A stretch of DNA of 64,000 nucleotides from Bacteroidales bacterium (GCA_020026355.1 JAHHQP010000007.1:5412-69411), one strand, 5' to 3'. Counted from the stretch's first letter, positions 16,705-25,440 are shown. Notes: generated by a model from the letters alone, not told the origin. A program made the numbers and translations.

Positions 16705-17241
16705 ATGAGGATAATAGGCGGTAAGCTGAAAGGAAAGACCATCCTGCCACCGATAGGGTACAAGGCCCGTCCGACGACGGATTTCGCGAAGGAAGGCCTT
16801 TTCAACATATTGAACAATGAATACGAGTTCGAGGGGCTTCAGGTCCTGGACCTTTTCGGAGGGACCGGAGCGATCTCGTACGAGTTCGCGTCACGGGGCG
16901 CATCCCGTGTATATTGTGTGGAAATGTTGCCGATGCATGCCAGTTTCATCAAATCCCAGGCTGCAAAGTTCGGACTTTCCAATCTGACTGTCGTGAGACA
17001 TAATGTTTTCGAATTTCTGGAAATCTGTCATGAGAAGTTCGACCTGATCTTCGCGGATCCTCCCTATGCGCTGGAAGATCTGGCGACGATTCCGGATAAA
17101 GTGTTCAGCAGGGACATCCTGCATCCGGGTGCTTATTTCATACTGGAGCATCCTGGAACCTTTTCATTCAAAGAGCATCCTTGCTTTGTCAAGGAAAAGA
17201 AATACGGTAATGTCCACTTCTCTTTCTTCGAGAAGCGGTAA
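16705..17241 (+). CDS. rsmD: 16S rRNA (guanine-966-N2) methyltransferase RsmD
   Basis: A 178-residue cytosolic methyltransferase that modifies G966 of 16S rRNA using S-adenosylmethionine. Motifs: the start MRIIGGKLKGKTILPP, RPTTDFAKEGLFNIL, the SAM-binding VLDLFGGTGAISYE, and the catalytic FDLIFADPPYAL (DPPY). Length is normal. The start lies one base after the DUF3822 stop (TGACATG). Confidence 0.95.
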   Translation: MRIIGGKLKGKTILPPIGYKARPTTDFAKEGLFNILNNEYEFEGLQVLDLFGGTGAISYEFASRGASRVYCVEMLPMHASFIKSQAAKFGLSNLTVVRHNVFEFLEICHEKFDLIFADPPYALEDLATIPDKVFSRDILHPGAYFILEHPGTFSFKEHPCFVKEKKYGNVHFSFFEKR

Positions 17242-17285
17242 GACCGGTCAGTAGTGTTATTATTCAGTGTTAGTATTACAGTAGT

Positions 17286-19010
17286 ATGAATTTGAAACTT
17301 AACGGTGTGTTCCGGCCTAAGTTCTTCGAGTTGTTCAAGAAAGGCCAGTACAGCAAACAGACTTTCGTGTCTGATCTTATCGCGGGTGTCATAGTGGCAG
17401 TAATTGCTCTTCCGCTCGCTATTGCCTTCGCCATCGCCAGTGGCGTGTCCCCGGAACAGGGACTGATCACGGCCATCATAGCAGGCTTCATCGTATCATT
17501 TTTCGGAGGTTCCAACTTCCTGATCGGAGGTCCTACAGGAGCTTTCATCATCATCATCGTCGGAGTGGTTCAGGGCTACGGTATCGGTGGTCTGATGATC
17601 GCGACGATGCTGGCAGGCTTCTTCCTGATTGTCATGGGCTTCTGTCGTATGGGGGCGATCTTCAGGTTTATTCCATTTCCGATCGTGGTCGGCTTCACCA
17701 GCGGTATCGCTTTGACGATCTTTACGACGCAGGTGAAGGATTTTCTGGGTTTCACGAGTGATCTTCCTTCCGGCTTCATTCCACAGTGGCAGTTCTATTT
17801 CACTCATCTGGATGAGGTTGCCGGTAATCTTCCGGAAGCAGCCCTGAGCATCCTCTGTCTCCTGGTCATCATCAGCTGGAGCAAGGTGTCGAAGAAGATT
17901 CCAGGTTCTCTGATTGCCTTGATCGTCGGTACCGGCATTTCTTTGCTTTGCGCTTATTTCGGTTGGTTCGAGTTTGCAACGATCGGCAGCAAGTTTCCGG
18001 AGCTCGGCGGTGGCATGTCCCTGCCTTCTCTTCAGTTGCCGAAGGTCGATCCCGAGGTTGGACTTTTCAATACTTTGAAGGGACTGGTTTCACCTGCATT
18101 CACCATCGCGCTCCTCTGTGCCATCGAGTCATTGATGGCGGCTATGGTCGCTGACGGTGCGACTGGAAAGAAGCATAATTCCAATACGGAGCTGATCGGG
18201 CAGGGCATTGCCAACATGGTGACTCCATTGTTCGGTGGCATTCCGGCAACCGGTGCTCTGGCCAGAACCATGGCAAGCATCAACAATGGAGGAAAGACTC
18301 CGGTCACTGGTATCGTTCATGCGTTGGTTCTGCTTCTGATCTATCTTTTCCTCATGCCTTATGTCGTCTATGTACCGCTCGGCTGTCTGGCAGCGATTCT
18401 GGTGATGGTGGCTTATAATATGAGTGAATGGCGCTCTTTCAAATATCTGCTGAAGGGAGACAAGTCCGATGTCGCTGTCCTGCTGCTGACCTTCTTCCTG
18501 ACGGTTGTCGTGGATCTGACGGTAGCGATCGAGGTCGGTGTCGTGATGGCTATCATTCTGTTCGTCAAACGTGTGATGGAAACCTCGTCCATCGAGGTGC
18601 TGGATGAAGACCGGATCATGGCGACGGAAGATGAAGGAAACGTCAATCCGGAGGATACGGAATATCTGACGATTCCAGACGGTGTCGAGGTCTATGAGAT
18701 CAATGGTCCGTTCTTTTTCGGTCTGGCCAGCCGCTTCGAGGAATTCGAAGAGTCCAGGACAGGCGTGAAGGTCCGTATCATTCGTATGCGTAAGGTTCCG
18801 TTCATCGATTCTACCGGCGTGAAGAACTTGCGCAATCTCTGTGAACGTACTTCCAGACGTGGAGTACAGGTCATTCTGTCCGGTGTTACGGAGAAAGTGC
18901 ACCAGTCCTTGATGAAGTTCGGAGTGGACAAGGAAATCGGGGAAGAGAACATTTTCCCACATATTTCCTACGCTTTGAAGAGAGCAGAAGAAATCATTTC
19001 GGAAAAATAA
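17286..19010 (+). CDS. SulP-family anion transporter with STAS domain
   Basis: A 574-residue inner-membrane protein. The first ~430 residues hold about 12-14 membrane segments with SulP signatures: DLIAGVIVAVIALPLAIAFA near the start, GGPTGAFIIIIVG, and NMVTPLFGGIPATGALARTM. The last ~110 residues form a STAS domain (VEVYEINGPFFFGLASRF ... RKVPFIDSTGVKNL). SulP proteins carry sulfate, bicarbonate or dicarboxylates; the substrate cannot be told here. It starts 44 bases after rsmD with no clear promoter between, and converges on nadD with a 10-base gap. Confidence 0.92.
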   Translation: MNLKLNGVFRPKFFELFKKGQYSKQTFVSDLIAGVIVAVIALPLAIAFAIASGVSPEQGLITAIIAGFIVSFFGGSNFLIGGPTGAFIIIIVGVVQGYGIGGLMIATMLAGFFLIVMGFCRMGAIFRFIPFPIVVGFTSGIALTIFTTQVKDFLGFTSDLPSGFIPQWQFYFTHLDEVAGNLPEAALSILCLLVIISWSKVSKKIPGSLIALIVGTGISLLCAYFGWFEFATIGSKFPELGGGMSLPSLQLPKVDPEVGLFNTLKGLVSPAFTIALLCAIESLMAAMVADGATGKKHNSNTELIGQGIANMVTPLFGGIPATGALARTMASINNGGKTPVTGIVHALVLLLIYLFLMPYVVYVPLGCLAAILVMVAYNMSEWRSFKYLLKGDKSDVAVLLLTFFLTVVVDLTVAIEVGVVMAIILFVKRVMETSSIEVLDEDRIMATEDEGNVNPEDTEYLTIPDGVEVYEINGPFFFGLASRFEEFEESRTGVKVRIIRMRKVPFIDSTGVKNLRNLCERTSRRGVQVILSGVTEKVHQSLMKFGVDKEIGEENIFPHISYALKRAEEIISEK

Positions 19011-19020
19011 AGGATAGAAA

Positions 19021-19578
19021 CTACATCAATACGTCGGAAACGTCCTTGCCCTCGGCAAGGGCGTTTCTTATTTCTGTAGAGGAGATGTTGACGAGGGGAG
19101 CGTCTGCGATGGCGATTCTGTAACGGGAATCCTCTGCCTTCAGTTCCTTGCAGAGGGTAGGAAGGTCGGTCCCTTCCCGCGGATAGACGATGGCGCCGAA
19201 TTCGGTGAGGAGTCGCTGATAATCTCTCCATTTGCGGATGACGGCCAGGTTGTCTGCACCCATGACCATCGTGAACTCGTTTTCCGGTTCCCGGGCTTTC
19301 AGGGCGTCAAGGGTCTTGATGCTGTAGCTGGGAGCGGGAAGATGAAGTTCGATGTCATCGACTTTCATCTTCAGTTCAGGATGTCTGGCCGCAGCGGCCA
19401 AGGCTGCCTGGAAACGGCGTTCTCCGCTGGCTGCGCTGATCCCTTCTTTCAGCGGATTTTTCGGAGAAACGATCAGATAGACGCAATCGAAGCCCGCCCT
19501 CTCGGTGAGAAAGCGGACAATTGCCTGATGGCCGATGTGCAGAGGGTTGAAGGAACCGCCGTAGACTGCGATTTTCAT
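19021..19578 (-). CDS. nadD: nicotinate-nucleotide adenylyltransferase
   Basis: A 185-residue cytosolic enzyme of NAD synthesis that joins nicotinate mononucleotide to AMP from ATP. The nucleotidyltransferase signature GGSFNPLHIGH is at residues 8-18 and the second motif ISSTEIRNAL near the C-terminus. MGADNLAVIRKWRDY is the substrate-binding segment. Length is normal. It lies 23 bases after gmk on the same strand and is probably co-transcribed with it. Confidence 0.95.
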   Translation of the reverse strand: MKIAVYGGSFNPLHIGHQAIVRFLTERAGFDCVYLIVSPKNPLKEGISAASGERRFQAALAAAARHPELKMKVDDIELHLPAPSYSIKTLDALKAREPENEFTMVMGADNLAVIRKWRDYQRLLTEFGAIVYPREGTDLPTLCKELKAEDSRYRIAIADAPLVNISSTEIRNALAEGKDVSDVLM

Positions 19579-19601
19579 GATTCAGCTGAATGAGGGGCTG
19601 C

Positions 19602-20171
19602 TTAGCGGGCCAGGAAATCGTCGATCAGCCTTTCGGCTTCTGCAAAGGCAGTGGCCAGGTCATCATTGACCAGGACATGATCGAATTTTCCTTCTGCGAA
19701 TTCCATTTCAGAGGCGGCTTTTGCCAGACGGCGTTCGATGGCTTCCGGAGTGTCTGTGGCACGGCCGACGAGGCGTTGACGGAGCATTTCGATGGAAGGG
19801 GCCTTGATGAGGATGGAGAGCGCCTGGTCTCCGAAGATCCGCTTGAGGTTCACGCCACCTTTCACGTCGATGTCGAAAATGATGATATGACCTTTAGCCC
19901 AGATTCTTTCGAGTTCCGATTTCAAGGTACCGTAATAGGAACCGGCATAGACTTCTTCATGCTCGATGAACTTGTCTTCCGCGATCATGCGGCGGAATTC
20001 GTCCGCGCTGTAGAAATAATATTCCTTGCCGTGCTGCTCCTTACCTCTCGGGGCGCGGGAAGTGGCGGAAATGGAAAATTCGAAATCCGGGTGCAGGCTG
20101 AGGATATGGTTCACGATGGTACTCTTGCCGGCACCTGACGGCGCAGAGAAAATGACGACCTTTCTGTTCAT
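19602..20171 (-). CDS. gmk: guanylate kinase
   Basis: A 189-residue cytosolic kinase converting GMP and ATP to GDP and ADP. The P-loop FSAPSGAGKSTI is at residues 8-19, followed by the GMP-binding block SISATSRAPRGKEQHGKEYYF. EHEEVYAGSYYGTLKSELE and FDIDVKGGVNLKR complete the family pattern. It is the first gene of a gmk-nadD pair, with its own -7 box at 20189-20196, back-to-back with the fbaA promoter. Confidence 0.97.
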   Translation of the reverse strand: MNRKVVIFSAPSGAGKSTIVNHILSLHPDFEFSISATSRAPRGKEQHGKEYYFYSADEFRRMIAEDKFIEHEEVYAGSYYGTLKSELERIWAKGHIIIFDIDVKGGVNLKRIFGDQALSILIKAPSIEMLRQRLVGRATDTPEAIERRLAKAASEMEFAEGKFDHVLVNDDLATAFAEAERLIDDFLAR

Positions 20172-20188
20172 GATGATTTAATTTTATA

Positions 20189-20196
20189 CAAAAATA
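20189..20196 (-). promoter_or_regulatory. -7 element of gmk-nadD
   Basis: TATTTTTG on the minus strand, 17 bases upstream of the gmk ATG. Confidence 0.55.
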
Positions 20197-20202
20197 ACTT
20201 TT

Positions 20203-20233
20203 TTTGATTTAAAAGCGAAAAATGTTAAATTTG
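20203..20233 (+). promoter_or_regulatory. promoter of fbaA
   Basis: TTTG at 20203-20206, 19 bases, TAAATTTG at 20226-20233: among the best matches in the window to the Bacteroidota consensus, as expected for a highly expressed glycolytic gene. Confidence 0.8.
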
Positions 20234-20298
20234 TGGTCGCTTTAGATTTTATCGGAGCATCAGTTAGAAAAGTATAAACTTTTTAAATATATAAAGTT

Positions 20299-21300
20299 AT
20301 GGTATCTTTTAAAGAAATCGGCTTGGTAAACACCAGAGAGATGTTTGCTAAAGCAATCAACGGCGGTTACGCTATCCCGGCTTTCAACTTCAACAACATG
20401 GAGCAGATGCAGGCTATCATCCAGGCTGCAGCAGAGACTAAGTCTCCGGTTATCCTCCAGGTTTCCAAGGGTGCACGTAACTACGCTAACCAGACTCTTC
20501 TCCGTTACATGGCAGAAGGTGCTGTAGAATATGCAAAGGAACTGGGTTGGGAGCATCCTCAGATCGTTCTCCATCTGGATCACGGTGATTCTTTCGAGCT
20601 CTGCAAGAGCTGCGTGGACATGGGCTTCTCTTCAGTGATGATCGACGGTTCTTCTCTTCCTTATGACGAGAATGTCGCTCTTACCAAGAAAGTTGTAGAG
20701 TACGCACATCAGTTCGATGTAACTGTAGAGGGTGAGCTCGGAGTACTCGCAGGTGTAGAGGATGAGGTTGTCGCTGAGCACCACACTTACACCAGACCGG
20801 AAGAGGTCGTAGATTTCGTTACCAAGACAGGTTGCGACTCTTTGGCTATCTCTATCGGAACTTCACACGGTGCATACAAATTCAAACCGGAGCAGTGCCA
20901 CAAGGATCCTGAGACTGGTCGTCTCGTACCTCCGCCATTGGCATTCGACGTTCTTGACGGCGTAATGAAAGAGCTTCCAGGTTTCCCTATCGTTCTTCAC
21001 GGTTCTTCTTCAGTTCCGCAGGAGGAAGTTGAGACCATCAACAAATTCGGTGGAAAACTTGAGGCAGCTATCGGTATTCCTGAGGAGCAGCTCCGCAAGG
21101 CAGCTAAATCTGCAGTCTGCAAGATCAACATCGACTCCGATTCACGTCTTGCCATGACAGCAGCCGTACGTAAGGTCTTCGCTGAGAAACCAGCAGAGTT
21201 CGACCCACGTAAATATCTCGGTCCTGCAAGAGACAACATGAAGAAACTGTACATGCACAAGATCATCAACGTTCTTGGCTCAGACGGAAAAGCTGAGTAG
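20299..21300 (+). CDS. fbaA: fructose-bisphosphate aldolase, class II
   Basis: A 333-residue zinc-dependent aldolase of glycolysis and gluconeogenesis, cleaving fructose 1,6-bisphosphate to two triose phosphates. Family motifs: AIPAFNFNNMEQMQAI, VLHLDHGDSFE (catalytic Asp and zinc His), GFSSVMIDGSSLPYDEN, VEGELGVLAGVEDEV, and IVLHGSSSVP near residue 230. Length fits the longer class II type. It is a single-gene unit with a strong promoter and a strong terminator at 21325-21355. Codon use is restricted, as in the other highly expressed genes here (eno, the GGGtGRT pair). Confidence 0.97.
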   Translation: MVSFKEIGLVNTREMFAKAINGGYAIPAFNFNNMEQMQAIIQAAAETKSPVILQVSKGARNYANQTLLRYMAEGAVEYAKELGWEHPQIVLHLDHGDSFELCKSCVDMGFSSVMIDGSSLPYDENVALTKKVVEYAHQFDVTVEGELGVLAGVEDEVVAEHHTYTRPEEVVDFVTKTGCDSLAISIGTSHGAYKFKPEQCHKDPETGRLVPPPLAFDVLDGVMKELPGFPIVLHGSSSVPQEEVETINKFGGKLEAAIGIPEEQLRKAAKSAVCKINIDSDSRLAMTAAVRKVFAEKPAEFDPRKYLGPARDNMKKLYMHKIINVLGSDGKAE

Positions 21301-21324
21301 TCCAGTCCGTTTCATGTAAATGAT

Positions 21325-21355
21325 AAGGCGGTTCCCTTCGGGGAGCCGCCTTTTT
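21325..21355 (+). terminator. intrinsic terminator of fbaA
   Basis: A 12-bp stem (AAGGCGGTTCCC with GGGAGCCGCCTT, one G-U) closed by a TTCG loop and followed by five T. Confidence 0.92.
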
Positions 21356-21386
21356 CGTTATTGTTTCTCAGGCTGGTCGCCTGGCC

Positions 21387-21824
21387 TTATTTCTTCGGTT
21401 TTCCTCCGTTCAGCTGGGCATGGACGGATTCGTAGGAGATGTCGTCAAGGGTCATCTTCCGTTGCCCTTCAGCGAGCGCCCCGCCGGTCAGCTGATCGAA
21501 GAGTGCACCTTGCTGGTAGAGCGTGTTGCTCAATGAATCTTCGGGAGAGCCATAGTTCTGTGGCGGGCCATAGCTTTGCGGGGGCATATAGCTTTGCGGT
21601 GGCAGGTAGTCTTGCGGCATACCGTATGCTTGCGGCATATCCTGAAGCGGATTGACCGGACTCGGATCCGCTTTGATCTCGAATGGAATCTTCCGTTCCC
21701 GCACGACCGCTTTCATGAAGAGGGTCATCGCCGCAGATGTGCTTAGGCCGAATTCTTTGCATAGGGCATCGAATGACTGTTTCAAGTCATTTTCAACTCT
21801 TATGGAAATCATTGTCTGCGCCAT
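21387..21824 (-). CDS. RelB/DinJ-like antitoxin with a Pro-Gln-Tyr repeat insert, no toxin nearby
   Basis: A 145-residue protein. Start at ATG 21824 (MAQTMISIRVENDLK); a longer frame runs into the -7 box. Residues 5-50 match the ribbon-helix-helix DNA-binding part of RelB/DinJ antitoxins (ISIRVENDLKQSFDAL, then GLSTSAAMTLFMKAVVRER, then IPFEI). Then, where a toxin-binding tail would follow, there is a repeat-rich stretch of the form PQ-x-Y-x-P (about residues 64-95). The C-terminus is DDISYESVHAQLNGGKPKK. No RelE/YafQ toxin gene is adjacent, so it may act as a stand-alone DNA-binding regulator. It borders the DnaA-box cluster. Confidence 0.7.
   Translation of the reverse strand: MAQTMISIRVENDLKQSFDALCKEFGLSTSAAMTLFMKAVVRERKIPFEIKADPSPVNPLQDMPQAYGMPQDYLPPQSYMPPQSYGPPQNYGSPEDSLSNTLYQQGALFDQLTGGALAEGQRKMTLDDISYESVHAQLNGGKPKK
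21543..21635 (-). repeat. degenerate 15-18 bp repeats encoding PQxYxxP units
   Basis: Five to six units read PQAYGM, PQDYLP, PQSYMP, PQSYGP, PQNYGS and PEDS. The DNA copies (such as ATAGCTTTGCGG) are similar but not identical, so the array expanded some time ago. Confidence 0.7.
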
Positions 21825-21825
21825 G

Positions 21826-22021
21826 TTATCAACAATTGGGGATGGACTTGCAAAGATATGCAAAAGTATTTACATATGCTATACATTGTATATATGTTGT
21901 ATGATTTTTTGTGTTGATAAGTGAAAGTTCAATGGTGGACAGCTGTACTTATCCACAAAATAGAGGGAGGCTGAAGCGGACTTTTTCCTTGAAATTGTTG
22001 ATAACTTCAAGTTATGAACAA
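21826..22021. other. cluster of five DnaA-box-like sequences, candidate oriC or DnaA-controlled region
   Basis: Five TTATNNACA sequences lie within 195 bases. TTATCAACA is at 21826-21834 (+), 21912-21920 (-) and 21996-22004 (-). TTATCCACA, the perfect consensus, is at 21949-21957 (+). TTATGAACA is at 22012-22020 (+). The last pair forms a near-perfect 27-base palindrome at 21995-22021. Between the first and second box lies a very AT-rich stretch (about 21865-21910) that could serve as an unwinding element. About 0.02 such matches are expected by chance in this length at even base composition. No dnaA gene is in the window. Confidence 0.55.
21851..21858 (-). promoter_or_regulatory. -7 element of the DinJ-like gene
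   Basis: TATCTTTG on the minus strand, 26 bases before the ATG at 21824. The first DnaA-box-like site (21826-21834) falls inside the short leader. Confidence 0.5.
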
Positions 22022-22070
22022 TTTGCGTTTTTTCATGGGGTATCGATAGGCACTGAATCCGCATAACAAG

Positions 22071-22108
22071 AAATAGCCCGGAAAGCAGGACTGCTTCCCG
22101 GGCTATTT
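22071..22108 (-). terminator. intrinsic terminator of ppa
   Basis: AAATAGCCCGG (22071-22081) pairs with CCGGGCTATTT (22098-22108), with a further inner AAGCAG/CTGCTT stem. A T-rich tail follows on the minus strand, 23 bases after the ppa stop. Confidence 0.8.
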
Positions 22109-22130
22109 ATCGCTCATTGCTTTCTGACGT

Positions 22131-22760
22131 TTATCTGTCAGAAGCTTCCATATAGTCGTTGTAGTCTTCAAGAGACCTGTTGATGACGTCATGCGCCACT
22201 TTAGCACCATAGGTGCTGACGAACTTCATCCTGGTGATGTTTTCTCCAGGGATGTCCTTGTAGGTCGTGAAGTAATGGATCAGACGGCGGATGATCGGGG
22301 TCGGAACCTGTTCTATGTCAGCCATGGCACCATAGACGGCATCATTCTTCAGGACGGCGATGATCTTGTCGTCAGCCTGGTTGTGGTCCAGCAGACGGAG
22401 ACCGCCGATCGGAATAGCATTTACAATGATATCTCCATGGGTAACATCTTTTTCGGTAAGAACGCAGATATCCAACGGGTCACCGTCGCCTTCAATATCC
22501 ACTCTGGCCAATGCTTTGTTTGTCAGTTCTGCCATCTTCGGTCCACAGTAACTTTTCGGGATGAATCCGTAAAGGGAAGGGACGATGTTGGAGAATTTCT
22601 GAGGCCGGTCGATGCTGAGATAGCCCGATGCTTTGTCGACTTCATATTTTACCGTATCTGTCGGAACGATTTCAATGAAGGCTCTGACTTCCTCTGGAAC
22701 ATTGTCACCGACGCTGATGCCATGCCAAGGATGTGATTTATAAATTCTGTGTAAATCCAT
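22131..22760 (-). CDS. ppa: inorganic pyrophosphatase, family I
   Basis: A 209-residue cytosolic enzyme hydrolysing pyrophosphate to phosphate. The metal-binding signature DGDPLDICVLTEKDV contains the D-x-D-P-x-D core. EVDKASGYLSIDR and the SLYGFIPKSYCG block precede it, and DDKIIAVLKND follows. It is slightly longer than the ~175-residue E. coli enzyme, as in other Bacteroidota. Single-gene unit with -7 box at 22792-22799 and terminator at 22071-22108. Confidence 0.95.
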   Translation of the reverse strand: MDLHRIYKSHPWHGISVGDNVPEEVRAFIEIVPTDTVKYEVDKASGYLSIDRPQKFSNIVPSLYGFIPKSYCGPKMAELTNKALARVDIEGDGDPLDICVLTEKDVTHGDIIVNAIPIGGLRLLDHNQADDKIIAVLKNDAVYGAMADIEQVPTPIIRRLIHYFTTYKDIPGENITRMKFVSTYGAKVAHDVINRSLEDYNDYMEASDR

Positions 22761-22791
22761 TTCAGTTAGTTTTGTTTCAGTTAAATCTTTA

Positions 22792-22799
22792 CAAAATTA
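22792..22799 (-). promoter_or_regulatory. -7 element of ppa
   Basis: TAATTTTG on the minus strand, 31 bases upstream of the ppa ATG. Confidence 0.55.
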
Positions 22800-22807
22800 C
22801 TCAGAAT

Positions 22808-23311
22808 TTATTGATTCTGCCATTTTTCCAGGATTTTCTTACCGATGATCCTGGCTGAAATGCCGACCAGCTCTGCACAAGGTCGCTTTCTATAATATTC
22901 CGCAGTCCGGTCTGAAGGTTCCGGGGACTCGGTCTTTCCGGGCATCGGAGTGAGACCGAGCAGTTCCTTGCAGATGTAGGAACCATTGGTTTTCTTGAAT
23001 TCAAGGGCGCATTGCTGGACGAGGCTGTAGTTCGCGGTACGGTCTGTCTTGATATTCGGGTCGGCCGCCGGTTGCAGGAAACCTGCCAGCATTACCATGC
23101 CGCTCACGCTTCCGCAGACTTCACGCAGTCGGCCCATGCCTCCGCCGAAGCCGGAACTCATCGTGGCGGCTGTCCTGTCGTCCAGGCAGAAGATATCGTT
23201 GTAGGCCAGCACGACTGCCTGACAGCAGTTGAAACCGGCTTTGAAATTATCCTGCGCTTTCTTGACTCTTGCCTCCAGGTCGAAATCATCAGGGAAATTC
23301 ATATTTGTCAT
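22808..23311 (-). CDS. C_GCAxxG_C_C family protein
   Basis: A 167-residue cysteine-rich protein of the family named for its spaced cysteines. Here they appear in FNCCQAVVLAY, the FGGGMGRLREVCGSVSGMVML core, LVQQCALEFKK, GSYICKELLG, and a final PCAELV. Family members often accompany redox or metal-dependent proteins, and the cysteines probably bind a metal or cluster. It starts inside the stop of relA (ATGA overlap) and is the third gene of uvrB-relA-this. Function not established. Confidence 0.85.
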   Translation of the reverse strand: MTNMNFPDDFDLEARVKKAQDNFKAGFNCCQAVVLAYNDIFCLDDRTAATMSSGFGGGMGRLREVCGSVSGMVMLAGFLQPAADPNIKTDRTANYSLVQQCALEFKKTNGSYICKELLGLTPMPGKTESPEPSDRTAEYYRKRPCAELVGISARIIGKKILEKWQNQ

Positions 23312-25440
23312 GTTCTGTTCACTTTTATGGTATAACGTAAGTTCTTGATCTGGGACACGACTTTGTCAAGTTCCAGATTGCTGGGGACGGCGATTCTCAT
23401 GTTGATCTCGTAGGTGCCGTGTTTCTCGTTCTCGACGACATTGAATTCACGGACGGAGGCTCGGAAGGAATTGATCACGTCCATGATGTCGTTGATGACC
23501 GTGGCTTCCTTGGCGGCCGTCACCTTGAGGGAGGTCTGGAAGTTGCCGGTCTTCGGATTCTCGCTCCATTTCACTTTCACGATCCTGTAAGGATAACGCT
23601 CGATCAGGCGGGTAGCGTTCGGACAGGAGATGCGGTGGATCTTGACGCCGTCCTTGATGGTGACGAAGCCGAAGACATCATCTCCGTATACCGGGTTGCA
23701 GCATTTGGCCAGTTTGTAGTCGATGCCTTTCACATCTTTTGCACCGATCACCAGAATGTCGTCCTGGGATTTCCCTTCATTGACACCTCGGCTTTTTCTT
23801 TCTTCCTGGTCCGGGGCCGAACTGGCCTCATTGACCTCAGTGAGGAAGGACTTGATGTCGGTGACATCGATCTTCTCTTCTCCTATGGCGGCATAGAGGG
23901 CATTGATCGTCTTCAGCTGCCATTTCTTGAGCAGGTCGGCGAGCTTCTCGTCATTCAGTTCCAGCTTCCAGTTCTTCAGGCGCCGTTCCAGGAGTTCCTT
24001 GCCTTCCGCTGCTTTCTGGAATTCGATCTCAGTCAGTTTCTGGCGGATCTTGTTACGGGCCTTGGAGGTCACGACGATGTTGAGCCAGTCTGATGAAGGC
24101 CTCTGGTTCTTGCCGCTCATGATTTCCACGATATCTCCGGTCTTCAGCTTTTCTTTCAATGGAACCGCTTTGCCGTTGATTCTTCCTCCGGTGCATTTCA
24201 GACCGAGTCCGCTGTGGATGCTGAAGGCGAAGTCCAGTACAGTTGCTCCTGCATCGATCTTCCGGAGTTCTCCGGTCGGCGTGAACACGAAGATTTCCTT
24301 TTCCGGTGGCTGCGGCAGGTCCTCATCCTGCAGCTGGTGTCTTTCCGGATGCTCGAGGACATCGCGCACGGAGGTCAGCCAGTTGTCAAGGGTCGCTTCG
24401 CGCTTGATTCCTTTGTAAGACCAATGGGAGGCCAGGCCGTTTTCAGCCCATTCATCCATCCGTTTGGTTCTGATCTGGACCTCCAGATAAGCCCCTTTGT
24501 TGTTCTTGACGGTGATGTGCAGACATTCATAGCCGTTCGGTTTCGGGTTGGACAGCCAGTCCCTGAGCCTTCGGGTGTCAGATTCGTATTCCTTGGTCAC
24601 GAGCGAGAAGACTTTCCAGCATAGCGCATGCTCAAGCTCCTTATCAGGCTCGCAGTCGATGATGAATCTCATGGCGAATACGTCGAAGACACCTTCAAAT
24701 GGAACTTTCTGCTTCTGCATCTTCTTCCAGATCGACCAGGCGGTCTTCGTGCGGATCTTTACCTTGTAGCTGATTCCTTCATCCAGCAGCTGCTGCTTGA
24801 GCGGCTCGATGAATTCTTCCATCATTTTCTTGCGGTCACGTTCGCCGGCCAGCAGCTTGTTCGTGATCGCGCGGTATTGTACCGGATTGCTGAATTTGAA
24901 GTAGATGTCCTCCAGCTCGCTTTTCATGTTGTACAGTCCAAGCTGATGGGCCAGCGGAATGTAGAGCATGAGAGTCTCCAGGATTTTCCGTTCGCGGTCC
25001 ATCTTCGGGAACATTTCCAGAGATCGCATGATTTCCAGCCGGTCACAGAGCTTGAGCACCACGACTCTCGGATCCTTGGAGTAGGAAACGATGAGTCTCT
25101 TGTAGTTTTCAGCTTCCAGACGGGTATCCTTAGGTTTGATGGTGGATATCTTGTTGAGTCCGTCCACGATGGTCTGGATGTCCTTGCTGAATCCGGACAG
25201 GGCGCTGAGGTCCTGACTTGTACGGGTCGCTTCGTGCAGGAAAACCGCTGCCACGCAGTCGGCCTGCAGGCCGACTTCTTCACAGGCGATCAGTGCTGTG
25301 CTTACCGGATGCTCGATGAAAGGGACACCGTTGCTCCTGGTCTGCCCTTTCAGGGCGGCAGCAGCGAAATCGTATGCTTTCCGGATGATGTCCAATTCTT
25401 CCGGACTGTATTTAGAAAAGTGCGCAATCAAATTTTCCAT
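23308..25440 (-). CDS. relA: RelA/SpoT-family (p)ppGpp synthetase with degraded hydrolase motif
   Basis: A 710-residue protein with N-terminal HD-type domain, synthetase, TGS and C-terminal ACT domains. In the first domain the usual HDxxED is HEATRT (H69-E70), while an earlier His is kept (H44 in FIEHP), so hydrolase activity is probably lost. The synthetase looks intact: [27 protein letters not shown] and [25 protein letters not shown] starts near [14 protein letters not shown]; the ACT domain ends the protein. It would make the alarmone (p)ppGpp on starvation. The ATG at 25440 overlaps uvrB by 13 bases; an ATG at 25467 is possible. Confidence 0.9.
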   Translation of the reverse strand: MENLIAHFSKYSPEELDIIRKAYDFAAAALKGQTRSNGVPFIEHPVSTALIACEEVGLQADCVAAVFLHEATRTSQDLSALSGFSKDIQTIVDGLNKISTIKPKDTRLEAENYKRLIVSYSKDPRVVVLKLCDRLEIMRSLEMFPKMDRERKILETLMLYIPLAHQLGLYNMKSELEDIYFKFSNPVQYRAITNKLLAGERDRKKMMEEFIEPLKQQLLDEGISYKVKIRTKTAWSIWKKMQKQKVPFEGVFDVFAMRFIIDCEPDKELEHALCWKVFSLVTKEYESDTRRLRDWLSNPKPNGYECLHITVKNNKGAYLEVQIRTKRMDEWAENGLASHWSYKGIKREATLDNWLTSVRDVLEHPERHQLQDEDLPQPPEKEIFVFTPTGELRKIDAGATVLDFAFSIHSGLGLKCTGGRINGKAVPLKEKLKTGDIVEIMSGKNQRPSSDWLNIVVTSKARNKIRQKLTEIEFQKAAEGKELLERRLKNWKLELNDEKLADLLKKWQLKTINALYAAIGEEKIDVTDIKSFLTEVNEASSAPDQEERKSRGVNEGKSQDDILVIGAKDVKGIDYKLAKCCNPVYGDDVFGFVTIKDGVKIHRISCPNATRLIERYPYRIVKVKWSENPKTGNFQTSLKVTAAKEATVINDIMDVINSFRASVREFNVVENEKHGTYEINMRIAVPSNLELDKVVSQIKNLRYTIKVNRT

